A stretch of 5,053 bases of DNA from Chloroflexota bacterium (GTDB lineage: Bacteria > Chloroflexota > Anaerolineae > Anaerolineales > UBA11858): the NCBI GenBank assembly GCA_030666985.1, contig DAOUWT010000208.1:1-5053 (forward strand). The letters are read 5' to 3'. Every line of letters starts with the position of its first letter. Position 1 is the stretch's first letter. Both the position numbers and the translations under genes were made by a program. Of the stretch, positions 4,960-5,053 are shown one piece after another. The notes beneath the pieces are model-generated. The model saw only the letters and a list, made by a program, of their open reading frames with translations, searched no databases and was not told where the DNA came from.

Positions 4960-5053
4960 GAGGTGCGAGTTAGGAGGTGCGAGTTAGGAGGTGCGAGTTA
5001 GGAGGTGCGAGTTAGGAGGTGCGAGTTAGGAGGTGCGAGTTAGGAGGTGCGAG
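4960..5053. repeat. 14-bp tandem repeat reaching the window edge
   Basis: Six exact copies of GAGGTGCGAGTTAG run from 4960 to 5043, followed by a 10-base partial copy cut off by the window end. Each unit consists of two related heptamers (GTGCGAG and TTAGGAG in another phase), and a diverged heptamer TTGCGAG (4956-4962) precedes the array. No variation is visible between copies, which suggests recent expansion or conversion. The array lies directly upstream of the mevalonate kinase start on the minus strand, where its promoter and leader would be expected. It encodes no plausible protein. Confidence 0.95.

Noticed and set aside
4960..5053. CRISPR array
   Set aside because: The 14-bp units are directly contiguous with no spacers.

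Overview
This 5.05 kb window looks like part of a bacterial chromosome. The best guess is a Chloroflexota (Anaerolineae-like) genome, with low to moderate confidence. The guess rests on a bacterial mevalonate kinase, a stand-alone B12-methionine-synthase-activation-type protein, a large unrecognised lipoprotein, heptamer-based tandem repeats and small type II toxin-antitoxin (TA) cassettes occurring together. No rRNA, tRNA, IS element or CRISPR array is visible.

Layout from left to right. Positions 1-271 are non-coding. They hold G/C-rich inverted repeats, a short CACGCAA heptamer array and a promoter. Positions 272-952 (+) encode a 226-residue MetH-activation-domain-like protein with a C-terminal cysteine motif. 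Positions 953-1057 are a spacer dense in TCGA-centred inverted repeats, ending in a strong ribosome binding site. Positions 1058-2443 (+) encode a 461-residue lipoprotein of unknown function. Positions 2481-3839 (+) hold two consecutive TA operons: a VapB-like antitoxin with a VapC PIN-domain RNase (2539-3134), then an antitoxin with a RelE/ParE-family toxin (3286-3839). A near-perfect hairpin at 3922-3962 separates them from a convergent mevalonate kinase gene on the minus strand (3990-4949). The right edge (4960-5053) is a 14-bp tandem repeat that reaches almost to the kinase start codon and runs out of the window.

The most interesting structure is the TA pair. The two operons have nearly the same promoter, leader and first 39 antitoxin residues (34 of 39 identical; about 86% nucleotide identity over 180 bp, ungapped, counted by eye). 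After that the antitoxins diverge completely, and each carries a tail that fits its own, unrelated toxin (PIN RNase versus RelE/ParE fold). This looks like a modular system in which one promoter plus antitoxin N-terminal cassette has been coupled to different tail-toxin cassettes. It makes cross-regulation between the two modules a testable idea. The TA region is visibly more A+T-rich than the lipoprotein and kinase genes around it, which fits acquisition by transfer.

The other genes have no evident functional link to each other within the window. The B12-related protein and the mevalonate kinase would act in one-carbon/corrinoid and isoprenoid metabolism respectively, but their usual partners are not present here.
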